From: Bacteroidetes bacterium GWC2_46_850
GTDB lineage: Bacteria > Bacteroidota > Bacteroidia > Bacteroidales > Dysgonomonadaceae
Reading direction: 5' to 3'
Assembly (NCBI GenBank): GCA_001768325.1
Contig: MENQ01000018.1
Coordinates: forward strand, 1-63,195
Length of the DNA: 63,195 nt
Shown here piece by piece: positions 53,641 to 61,428 of this stretch. Position 1 is the stretch's first letter, and each line of letters starts with the position of its first letter. The notes under the pieces are model-generated. The model was not told the DNA's origin and made no database searches. It worked only from the letters and a program-made list of their open reading frames with translations. A program made the translations under genes and the position numbers.

Positions 53641-55788
53641 TTATTTTTTCTTTTTCCTCTTTTTGGTCTCTGTAAAGTGAATCATCCTTGATTCAATATC
53701 ATAGGTCGTGATGTAACTGGTGATGAGTTCGAGAAACTGTGCACCGAAACGTTGTACCTTTATTTTGCCGAAACCATCTATTTTCAGTAACTGCTTTTCT
53801 GTCTCAGGCAGGTAGTCGGCCATTTGCACCAGCGTTTTCACCGATGCGACAATATACACCGGCAGGTTTTCTTCTTTGCTGATTTTGTTTCGCAGCTGTA
53901 CCAGTTCGCTCAACAACTCCGGGTGGATCGATTTGAGTTGTTCTCCCTTGCTGTCGCGACTGTAGGAGGTAGTGACGAAAGCAGGTTTCCTGAACAGACT
54001 CCGTGCCTTGTAATATGCCTCTACGCTAAAGTCTTCTGCTGTGGCGGTGATCAGTTGCTTCTTCAGGGCCGCCGCGGTAAATATGGCGGTGATATCATCA
54101 TCGTACTCTCGTGCATTGGCCCTGTTATCGGTGGTTGCTGCCGATTCCTGTAAGGACCGCAACAAGGTTTCAATTTTATCGGCGAAATAGGTGGCGGATG
54201 CGTTGATCCGTGCTGCCAGGAAGCTACTGTCGACCGGTGTTTGGCGGATTATTTGCTGTAGCTGGATCCTGAATTTACCGGCCACCTGCTCTATTTCAGC
54301 CAGCTGCTTGCAGATTCCATCCACAAAAGGAATAGTCCCTTCGCTGAAGGAGGATTCATTTTCTTTGGTGGCGAAGTACCAGGAGCGTGCCATTTGAAGA
54401 AGTGGTGAAAAGTCGAACAATTGTAGCAGCAACGTTATTCTGAATTGTTCCTTTGCCGAATGAAGCTCCTCTACAACACCGGTTACTTCCGGCCTGGAGG
54501 AGGAGAAGCGGACAACCTGTTCGTCCACCCCAATGCTGTAACGGTTAATCGGACTTTTCAGCACCAGGCTGTGTAGTGAGCGGCATCGGCTCAGTGCCAC
54601 GTAGACCTGTCCCGGAGAAAAGGCTTTTCCTGCGTCGATGATCGCTTTGTCGAAAGTGAGTCCCTGACTCTTGTGGATGGTGATGGCCCAGGCAAGCCGC
54701 AGGGGAAGCTGTTCGAAGGTACCGATGATCTCCTCATCCACCGTTTGATTTTCGGGGTTGGTGGTATAGCGGATATTCTCCCAGGTTACCGGCGAGACGG
54801 TTATTTCATCTGCATCGCCAGGGCAATGCACGGTAATCACCTCATCACGGATGTGGGTGACGGTTCCTATTTTTCCATTGAAAAAACGACGGGGTGTTTC
54901 GGTATCATTTCGCACGAACATTACCTTGGCGCCTTCTTTCAGCTCAAGCTGCTGCTCTACCGGGAATGCATTCTCCGGAAACTCACCCTTTACCACCGCA
55001 TTGAACAGATGTACATTGGTGGTGATTTTCTCCAATTCGGAGCTGTTGATGCCATCGGCACTGAAGTTGTGCGTGGTGAGCGTGATATAATTTTCTTCAG
55101 GCGATGGGTTAAAATGCGGCTCGTAGCGGCTTTGCAACAGGCTGAATGCTTCCGGTGAAAGGGCATCGTTCCGCACCTCGTTCAAAACCCGGATAAAAAC
55201 GTTGTCGGACTGTCTGAAGATCTTGTCGAACTCCACATAAACAGGAGGGGCTTCCTGCATGACACGACTGTGAAAAAAATAGATCCCCTGGTAGTAAGCA
55301 GAAAGGATCTGCCATTCATCAGCCTTGGCAACGGGGGACAGTTGATAGAGATCGCCGATAAAAATCATTTGTACACCACCAAAGGGTTCGCCACGGCGGT
55401 GACGCACATGACGCAGCACTGTGTCGATGGCATCCAGCACATCGGCACGTACCATGCTGATTTCATCGATCACCAGTACCTCCAGCTCACGGATCACGTT
55501 GCGGCGGGCACTGTTCATCTTCATGCGGGCGATCAGCGATTCCCGTCCGGCCGGGGTCGGCGTGAAAGGAGTGAATGGCAACTGAAAGAAGGAGTGGATG
55601 GTGGTTCCGCCCGCGTTGACAGCGGCCACGCCCGTGGGTGCCACCACCGCCAACTGCTTCGTCGTCTCGGCACGAAACTGACGCAGGAAGGTAGTCTTTC
55701 CTGTTCCGGCTTTTCCGGTTATAAAGATGCTTCTGCCAGTATGGGCTGCAAATTCTTTCGCGCATTCATAGGGAGAGAACCCGGACAT
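53641..55788 (-). CDS. PIF1-like helicase with C-terminal HRDC domain
   Basis: The protein has 715 residues. Walker A is ITGKAGTGKTTFLR (Gly25-Thr33), followed by VVAPTGVAAVNAGGTTIHSFF and Walker B LVIDEISMVRADVLDAID, the standard PIF1/RecD2-like set. AWAITIHKSQGLTFD and VYVALSRCRSL are helicase motifs V-VI. An HRDC-like domain lies near the C-terminus (about 640-695; VKTLVQMADYLPETEKQLLKIDGFG), and the protein ends in a run of lysines. It should be an SF1B 5'-3' DNA helicase that helps replication or resolves G-quadruplexes. It is convergent with the PUL and divergent from the next gene. Confidence 0.9.
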   Translation of the reverse strand: MSGFSPYECAKEFAAHTGRSIFITGKAGTGKTTFLRQFRAETTKQLAVVAPTGVAAVNAGGTTIHSFFQLPFTPFTPTPAGRESLIARMKMNSARRNVIRELEVLVIDEISMVRADVLDAIDTVLRHVRHRRGEPFGGVQMIFIGDLYQLSPVAKADEWQILSAYYQGIYFFHSRVMQEAPPVYVEFDKIFRQSDNVFIRVLNEVRNDALSPEAFSLLQSRYEPHFNPSPEENYITLTTHNFSADGINSSELEKITTNVHLFNAVVKGEFPENAFPVEQQLELKEGAKVMFVRNDTETPRRFFNGKIGTVTHIRDEVITVHCPGDADEITVSPVTWENIRYTTNPENQTVDEEIIGTFEQLPLRLAWAITIHKSQGLTFDKAIIDAGKAFSPGQVYVALSRCRSLHSLVLKSPINRYSIGVDEQVVRFSSSRPEVTGVVEELHSAKEQFRITLLLQLFDFSPLLQMARSWYFATKENESSFSEGTIPFVDGICKQLAEIEQVAGKFRIQLQQIIRQTPVDSSFLAARINASATYFADKIETLLRSLQESAATTDNRANAREYDDDITAIFTAAALKKQLITATAEDFSVEAYYKARSLFRKPAFVTTSYSRDSKGEQLKSIHPELLSELVQLRNKISKEENLPVYIVASVKTLVQMADYLPETEKQLLKIDGFGKIKVQRFGAQFLELITSYITTYDIESRMIHFTETKKRKKKK

Positions 55789-55813
55789 ATGGTGAGGTTT
55801 GTTGTTGATAGGA

Positions 55814-55821
55814 CAAATCTA
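55814..55821 (-). promoter_or_regulatory. -7 box for the helicase gene
   Basis: Read on the minus strand this is TAGATTTG, 25 nt before the ATG at 55788. Its neighbour on the other strand is only 15 bp away, so the two promoters share their upstream DNA. Confidence 0.45.
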
Positions 55822-55836
55822 CAAAAAAATAATCAT

Positions 55837-55844
55837 TACATTTG
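55837..55844 (+). promoter_or_regulatory. -7 box for the beta-propeller gene
   Basis: TACATTTG matches TAnnTTTG and ends 46 nt before the ATG at 55891. The -33 region of this promoter falls on the helicase -7 box, so both promoters could compete for polymerase. Confidence 0.45.
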
Positions 55845-55890
55845 CTTTTTCTATTCAATGAAGTCACGTTATCTTTAAAGAACCGACGAT

Positions 55891-56811
55891 ATGAAACAAC
55901 TCTGTTTTATTGTTTTATCTGCTTTTATTTCTGTGACTGCGCTTGCTCAGGTTCCACAAAATCTAGAAAGCGAGCTGGTGCTGCTCAATGTAATATCCGG
56001 AAAAGAAAAAGTTATTCTGCGAGAGAAGCGTCACTTTGAAGCACCTAACTGGTCCCGCGACGGAAAATATCTGATTATCAACGCGGACGGAAAACTGGAA
56101 AAAGTGTCAATCAAGGGAAAGAAACTTGGCATCATCGATACCGGGTTTGCTGACCGGTGTAACAACGACCATGGGCTGACGCTCGACGGCAGGTGGTTGA
56201 TCGTTAGTCACAACGATTCGCAAGTCACCTCGCCCGGGGGCAACTCCCGTATTTATAAATTGCCGGCGGCAGGCGGTGTACCCCGGTTAATTACCGGCAG
56301 CTATCCCAGTTACTGGCACGGCGTGAGCCCCGACAACCGCTGGGTGACTTATTGTGCCATGCGAAAGGGCGAATGGGATGTGTATAAAACAGATGTCTTT
56401 ACCGACGAAGAGATACAGCTGACTGATGCAGCGGGGCTTGACGACGGACCGGAAAACAGTTATGACGGGCAATGGATCTATTTCAACAGCCATCGTACGG
56501 GGCGGATGCATGTTTATCGCATGCGTCCGGATGGGAGCGAACAAACGCAACTCACCTTCGACAATTACGACAATTGGTTTCCCCATCCTTCGCCCGACAA
56601 CAAAAGCATCGCTTATATCGCATATATGGAGGACCAGCAAGGAGGGCATCCGTTCGGGAAAGATGTAAAACTGCGCTTGCTGGATGTGGAGACAAAAGCA
56701 GCACACGACCTGACACCCGTTTTCTACGGTGGTCAGGGGACATTCAACGTGCATAGCTGGTCGCCCGATGGGAATCGTCTGGCATTTGTAAGGTATATCA
56801 ATCATGATTGA
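55891..56811 (+). CDS. Secreted TolB-like beta-propeller protein
   Basis: The protein has 306 residues with a signal peptide ending near ALAQ. At least four PD40/WD40-like repeats are visible: APNWSRDGKYLIIN, GVSPDNRWVTYCAM, SYDGQWIYFNSHRTG, PHPSPDNKSIAYIAYM and SWSPDGNRLAFVRY. These belong to the TolB/DPP-like beta-propellers. No peptidase domain follows, so it is probably a periplasmic binding or scaffold protein. It is followed after 50 bp by DUF72 and then by a Gfo/Idh/MocA gene, likely one operon. Confidence 0.85.
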   Translation: MKQLCFIVLSAFISVTALAQVPQNLESELVLLNVISGKEKVILREKRHFEAPNWSRDGKYLIINADGKLEKVSIKGKKLGIIDTGFADRCNNDHGLTLDGRWLIVSHNDSQVTSPGGNSRIYKLPAAGGVPRLITGSYPSYWHGVSPDNRWVTYCAMRKGEWDVYKTDVFTDEEIQLTDAAGLDDGPENSYDGQWIYFNSHRTGRMHVYRMRPDGSEQTQLTFDNYDNWFPHPSPDNKSIAYIAYMEDQQGGHPFGKDVKLRLLDVETKAAHDLTPVFYGGQGTFNVHSWSPDGNRLAFVRYINHD

Positions 56812-56861
56812 TGAAAGGGGATTCAGCAAAGGACAATGCTGTCAAACAATAAAATGATCGT

Positions 56862-57749
56862 ATGAATTTTGGGAAAGTAGACGACCCCACGGTCGTAGAT
56901 TTCAGCATCCCTGCCGATGATGCAGCTACGCAGAGAATTTTGAAGAGTGAGACTGATCCTTTTGAAGTCTATGTAGGTTGTGCCAAATGGAACAAAACCG
57001 ATTTGAAGGATTTTTATCCAAAAGGCACAAAAGATGAACTCACCTATTATTCCCGGCAGTTCAATTCCATTGAGATGAATTCTGTTTTTTACAATATGCC
57101 GAAGGCTGAGCAGGTACTGAAATGGAAAAATAAGACGCCGGAGGGATTTAAGTTTTTCCCGAAAATTACACAATCGATCAGTCATATGCGCAGGCTGGAC
57201 AATGTGGAAGAGCTGACAAAGATTTATTGCGATGCCATTTCCCATTTCGAGGAAAAGCTGGGAATCTGTTTTCTTCAACTGCATGACAACTTTGGCATCA
57301 AGGGTTTCGACAAGCTGAAAGCGTTTGTCGCAGATTTTCCAAAAGCCATTCCGCTGGCAGTTGAAGTACGCGGCAAAGAGTGGTATCGTGACAAAGTTAT
57401 CTGGGACGAATACTGCCATTTTCTGGAAACACAACATACCGCCAATGTGATTGTCGACACTGCCGGCAGACGCGATATGATGCACATGCGGCTGACTACT
57501 TCCACAGCCTTCATCCGTTTTGTGGGATGCAATGTGGATCAAATAGATTACCAGCGCATAGACGATTGGGTAGAACGAATTGTGCAATGGAAGAAGACCG
57601 GACTGAGGCAACTCTCTTTTTTCGTGCATCAGAATGTGGAACAATCATCGACTCTTTTTTCAGCTTATCTGATTGAAAAACTCAACAAAAGGCTGAATAT
57701 CAGACTACACGTTCCGGAAATTGCAAATGAACAAAAAAAATTGTTTTAA
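56862..57749 (+). CDS. DUF72-family protein (YecE-like)
   Basis: The protein has 295 residues. The TIM-barrel-like DUF72 pattern is present: FEVYVGCAKWNKTDLKDFYP, NSIEMNSVFYNMP, EGFKFFPKITQSISHMRRL, FLQLHDNFG, PLAVEVRGKEWY and FIRFVGCN. No signal peptide is seen. The family is widespread but its reaction is unknown. It lies 50 bp after the propeller gene and 17 bp before the oxidoreductase. Confidence 0.88.
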   Translation: MNFGKVDDPTVVDFSIPADDAATQRILKSETDPFEVYVGCAKWNKTDLKDFYPKGTKDELTYYSRQFNSIEMNSVFYNMPKAEQVLKWKNKTPEGFKFFPKITQSISHMRRLDNVEELTKIYCDAISHFEEKLGICFLQLHDNFGIKGFDKLKAFVADFPKAIPLAVEVRGKEWYRDKVIWDEYCHFLETQHTANVIVDTAGRRDMMHMRLTTSTAFIRFVGCNVDQIDYQRIDDWVERIVQWKKTGLRQLSFFVHQNVEQSSTLFSAYLIEKLNKRLNIRLHVPEIANEQKKLF

Positions 57750-57766
57750 GATAAATATTAGGTGTC

Positions 57767-58876
57767 ATGGTAAGAAGTATCACAACAGTCGCTCTTTTTT
57801 TGAATTTATTCCTCTGTTCTGTCATTGCGCTCGCGCAGCAAAAACCGGTGAGAATTGGTATCGACGGTTTGTCGCACGACCATATTCATGGTATTTTGAA
57901 CAATCACAAGGAACGAAGTGATATTCAGATTGTCGGTATTGCCGAATCCAACAAAGCAAAGGCACAGGCATTGGCGGATCGGTATGGATTTGATATGGGT
58001 ATCGTGTACGACGATCTGGCGACCATGATCGAGGAAACCAAGCCCGAGGGTGTGGTTGCTTTTAACTCGATCTACGATCACCTGCGTACCGTGGAGAAAT
58101 GTGCGCCAAAAGGAATTCATGTGATGGTGGAAAAGCCGTTGGCCGTGAGTGTGGAGCACGCAGATAAAATGGCGGGTTTGGCACGGAAATATCATATTCA
58201 TCTATTAACCAACTATGAGACTACCTGGTACCCGACGCATTACAAGCTATTCGAGATGGCTGTCCGGAATCAGGAGCTCGGTGCAATCAATAAAGTGCTG
58301 ATTAATGACGGGCACAAAGGTCCGGTGGAGATCGGCTGTTCTCCCGAGTTCCTGGCCTGGCTTACCGACCCGGTGCTGAATGGTGGCGGGGCGGTCGTCG
58401 ATTTTGGCTGTTACGGCGCCAACCTGATGACCTGGATCATGCAGAATGAGGAACCTGAGACGGTGACAGCTGTTTTACAGACAATCAAACCGGAGGTGTA
58501 TCCCAAGGTGGATGATCAGGCGACGATCATCGTGACTTATCCGCACGCGCAAGCGATCATTCAGGGATCATGGAACTGGCCCGTGGACCGGAAGGATCTT
58601 TCTGTCTACGGGAAAGAAGGGTATGCCACCGCGCACAACGCCCACGATCTGGAGTATCGTTTAACCCGTAATGTACCCCGGCAGGAGATAAAAGTTAACG
58701 ATTTCCCCTTGGCTGCAAATGATCCGTTTAATTACTTTGCCCATGTAATCAGGGGAGATATCAACGTGGCGGACACCGATCTCTCTTCACTGGAAAATAA
58801 TCTGATTGTGGTCAGAATATTGGATGCTGCCCGGCAAAGTGCCGCTGAAGGGAAGAGTATCCTGTTTAAGAAATAA
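57767..58876 (+). CDS. Secreted Gfo/Idh/MocA-family oxidoreductase
   Basis: The protein has 369 residues. A signal peptide (about 1-24, ending ALAQ) precedes a Rossmann domain with KPVRIGIDGLSHDHIHG in place of the usual GxGxxG, then GIHVMVEKPLAVSVEHADKM with the conserved EKP. The C-terminal alpha/beta domain has GGGAVVDFGCYGANLMTWIM. Exported members of this family carry a tightly bound NAD and act on sugars or glycans, some as retaining glycosidases. The unusual nucleotide loop (LSHDH) recurs in some Bacteroidota homologues; I cannot test cofactor binding. Confidence 0.87.
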   Translation: MVRSITTVALFLNLFLCSVIALAQQKPVRIGIDGLSHDHIHGILNNHKERSDIQIVGIAESNKAKAQALADRYGFDMGIVYDDLATMIEETKPEGVVAFNSIYDHLRTVEKCAPKGIHVMVEKPLAVSVEHADKMAGLARKYHIHLLTNYETTWYPTHYKLFEMAVRNQELGAINKVLINDGHKGPVEIGCSPEFLAWLTDPVLNGGGAVVDFGCYGANLMTWIMQNEEPETVTAVLQTIKPEVYPKVDDQATIIVTYPHAQAIIQGSWNWPVDRKDLSVYGKEGYATAHNAHDLEYRLTRNVPRQEIKVNDFPLAANDPFNYFAHVIRGDINVADTDLSSLENNLIVVRILDAARQSAAEGKSILFKK

Positions 58877-59003
58877 TTGGTCTCTCTGATCAGTGAAGCC
58901 GATGCGAAGTACACAATTGTCAGCTCAAATAATTGTTCTGTAGGATCCTTATTCCGATGAGTTATAAGAATCAGCGTATTAAGTGGGGCTGTTTGTCGAT
59001 TAA

Positions 59004-59174
59004 ATAAACAAACCTGATGATGGTATTATTCCGACTCTGATAGATGTTGGGGTTAAAGGGCAGGGAAAAGCCGGCCCGATGAAAAAGGTTATCAAACCAT
59101 ATGATCCTTCGGGATATTTTGTCACAGCAAATACAATGCGCGTTAGTGCTCCCCTAATTGAATTGGGGAGATAG
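59004..59174 (+). pseudogene. Possible C-terminal remnant of a lost gene
   Basis: A frame of 56 codons without a start codon at its head ends in TAG at 59172-59174. Its composition looks protein-like, with the stretches DDGIIPTLIDVGVKGQGKAG and YDPSGYFVTANTMRVSAPL. It is preceded at once by an in-frame stop. It could be the tail of a deleted gene; I do not recognise the family. Chance cannot be excluded at this length. Confidence 0.3.
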
Positions 59175-59286
59175 ACTTGTAATGAAGAATTGAGAACGTA
59201 TGGGACCCCTGTTCCTGCAAACGCCTGTCACCCCATTAAACCATCCTGAAAGTAAAGATCAAGCCTATATAGCCCAATCAAGACAG

Positions 59287-59317
59287 AAAAATGAGAATCG
59301 GAAAGATTCCCATTTTT
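59287..59317. terminator. Strong hairpin terminator
   Basis: AAAAATGAGAATC and GATTCCCATTTTT form a 13-bp stem with a single mismatch around the loop GGAAA. The arm ends in five T on the plus strand and, by symmetry, five T on the minus strand, so it can work in both directions. It lies 410 bp after the oxidoreductase gene and may have ended the gene of which the remnant is left. Confidence 0.7.
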
Positions 59318-59384
59318 AACAATAAACATCACATCGCGCGGTTTTAAAATCATTTTTTACATTAATGGGTAAATTAGGGGGTCT

Positions 59385-59392
59385 TACCTTTG
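59385..59392 (+). promoter_or_regulatory. -7 box upstream of the broken susC
   Basis: TACCTTTG matches TAnnTTTG. It lies 105 nt before the ATG of the SusC fragment. No TTTG is present at -33. It may still drive the downstream deacetylase-like and GH78 genes. Confidence 0.4.
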
Positions 59393-59497
59393 TCCGATAT
59401 TTCAATATATCTTTTTCAGGATAGACCATAAAAGAAAAAATGCGTGCCATCTTTTTCGAGGGTAAAAGCTAATTATTAAACAAAGAAAAAGAGCAAA

Positions 59498-59677
59498 ATG
59501 AAAAAAAAGTTAATCTTCCTATTTTTGATTTCTCTCTTACTTCCTCTTTATTTATCAGCACAAGAGAAACAGGTAAGCGGGAAGGTGATAGATGCGGATA
59601 TCCGGCAACTGATTGGTATGACATGTTATTCAAAGATTATTCCAACAACTAATTTACAATCCTTATTCACTCACTAA
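59498..59677 (+). pseudogene. SusC/TonB-dependent receptor, 5' fragment
   Basis: A 59-codon frame starts with a signal peptide (KKKLIFLFLISLLLPLYLSAQ) of the SusC type, cut here between Ser20 and Ala21. The first strand of a CarboxypepD_reg-like domain follows (EKQVSGKVIDAD, then RQLIGM). Homology then stops and an unrelated tail runs to TAA at 59675. An intact SusC has about 1000 residues. The remainder, and any susD, is absent downstream. The most direct reading is a deletion that removed nearly all of a susCD pair and joined its start to the next gene. Confidence 0.7.
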
Positions 59678-59693
59678 CAAACTTTTTTATTCT

Positions 59694-61397
59694 ATGATTT
59701 TCAAGAATTCTTTCAGAGTCCTTTGTGTGCCTTTTTTATTACTCTGTTTTGCCCACGATCTATATAGTAATCATCTTTATAACGAAGTAGACTCTACCTC
59801 AACAATAAACAGGCATTCACCCCGAATTATTAACATCGTAAATTTTATACGACAAACCGATTATCGGGTAAGAAATGCAGACAGTCTCCTTTTTGAAACA
59901 GTAAAGGAGCAAATAAATCTCGTAAACAAATATAACTTCCCAGCCACATTCCTGTTTCAATTCGACGCGCTGATAAATCCCGCATATCAAAAACTGATGA
60001 AGACGAGATTGCGATCCGATTGCGAAATTGGTGCATGGTGGGAAATTACGCAGCCTCACGTGCAAGCTGCTGGAATAAAATGGAGGGGAGAGCACTCATG
60101 GGTTTCTCATGCAAACATCGCTTTCTCTACAGGCTATACTCCAGATGAAAGAGAAAGATTGGTTGATGTATACATGGAGAAGTTCAAAAATATTTACGGC
60201 TACTATCCCAAATCTGTAGGTTCCTGGTTTATAGACGCCCACACGCTTTCCTATATGTACGAAAGATATGGAATCGTTGCCTCATCCAATTGTAAGGATC
60301 AGGTTGGTACCGATGGTTATACACTGTGGGGCGGTTATTGGAATCAGGCCTATTACCCCAGTCGTTATAATGCATATATGCCTGCACAGACTGTGAAGAA
60401 TCAAATACCAGTGCCAATTTTCAGAATGCTTGGTAGTGACCCGATCTATCAGTATGACACCGGTATAGGCACACAAAGCCAGGGCGTTATTTCACTTGAA
60501 CCGGTGTACACGGAATCAGGAAAAAACAAAAAGTGGGTTTCCTACTTTCTAGAATCAATAGTGAATCAGCCTAGTCTTGCTTTCAGTTATGCACAGGCAG
60601 GTCAGGAGAATTCTTTCACATGGAATGCCATGAAAGACGGATTGGAAATGCAGTTTCCAATTTTTGATTCGTTGAGAAGAGAAGGCAAAGTTAGAATTGA
60701 AACATTGCGCACCTCTGGAGAATGGTTCAAAAAGCAATTCCCGGTAACCCCAGCTACTGCTATAACTACACTGAAGGATGTTAGGAACGAGAACAACAAA
60801 TCGGTCTGGTACAACAGTCGTTATTACCGAGCAAATTTACTATGGGAAAAAGATGGATTTTGTTTCAGGGATATCCATATCTTCAATGAAAAATTTCAAT
60901 CTGATTATCTCGATAGGCCTGGTCAAGGGGGACAATTTCTTTTTTTTACACTTCCAGTAGTGGATCGTTATTATTGGAGCACTCCCGATGATCATACCGG
61001 GCTTCGGATAATGCGGCTATACGATAATGGAAGTAAAGAAGAGCTGGTACTTGAGCATCCTATTGTCAGTGAGCCTTCAGGAAAAGTAATAAAGATTGAG
61101 TCATCTGATAGGATGGGAAACCTTTTTGTAATCATATTTGAAGAAGATAGGATAGTTATTTCAAGCCCTAACGCCCAAACAAATTTCCGGTGGTTATTGG
61201 AATTGAAAGTACCGAAGAGCAGGATTGACAGGTTACCCTTTATTGCTTCAGATCATACCACGTTATTTGCCAGGTTTAAAGATTTTAATTACCAGATTAC
61301 CTGCCTAAAAGGAAGAGTGAAGAAAGGGAATAACGAAGAATTTGTTTTTCAGTTGATTCCCGATAATCATCACTTGTTTATTGATTTTACGAACTAA
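59694..61397 (+). CDS. Secreted deacetylase-like protein of a Bacteroidota family
   Basis: The protein has 567 residues with an export signal (VLCVPFLLLCFAHDLYS). The first 300 residues look like a NodB-related (beta/alpha) barrel: FPATFLFQFDALIN, DCEIGAWWEITQPHVQ, EHSWVSHANIAFSTGYTPDE and SVGSWFIDAHTLSYMYERYG. The C-terminal third (about 390-567) is beta-rich. I recall a Bacteroidota family (DUF3863/DUF3864) with similar proteins but cannot confirm it. It may act on polysaccharides with the GH78 enzyme encoded 31 bp downstream. It starts 16 bp after the broken susC and is more AT-rich than the GH78 gene. Confidence 0.6.
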   Translation: MIFKNSFRVLCVPFLLLCFAHDLYSNHLYNEVDSTSTINRHSPRIINIVNFIRQTDYRVRNADSLLFETVKEQINLVNKYNFPATFLFQFDALINPAYQKLMKTRLRSDCEIGAWWEITQPHVQAAGIKWRGEHSWVSHANIAFSTGYTPDERERLVDVYMEKFKNIYGYYPKSVGSWFIDAHTLSYMYERYGIVASSNCKDQVGTDGYTLWGGYWNQAYYPSRYNAYMPAQTVKNQIPVPIFRMLGSDPIYQYDTGIGTQSQGVISLEPVYTESGKNKKWVSYFLESIVNQPSLAFSYAQAGQENSFTWNAMKDGLEMQFPIFDSLRREGKVRIETLRTSGEWFKKQFPVTPATAITTLKDVRNENNKSVWYNSRYYRANLLWEKDGFCFRDIHIFNEKFQSDYLDRPGQGGQFLFFTLPVVDRYYWSTPDDHTGLRIMRLYDNGSKEELVLEHPIVSEPSGKVIKIESSDRMGNLFVIIFEEDRIVISSPNAQTNFRWLLELKVPKSRIDRLPFIASDHTTLFARFKDFNYQITCLKGRVKKGNNEEFVFQLIPDNHHLFIDFTN

Positions 61398-61428
61398 TGG
61401 TTTCTTAAGTCATTACTATCTAATAACT

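Larger units (their letters stand above)
58877..59497. other. Decayed intergenic region
   Basis: These 621 bases carry no intact gene. They hold a possible coding remnant (59004-59174), a strong hairpin terminator (59287-59317), a -7 box (59385-59392) and an AT-rich leader before the broken susC start. The pattern suggests that genes once here were lost by deletion. Confidence 0.6.
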
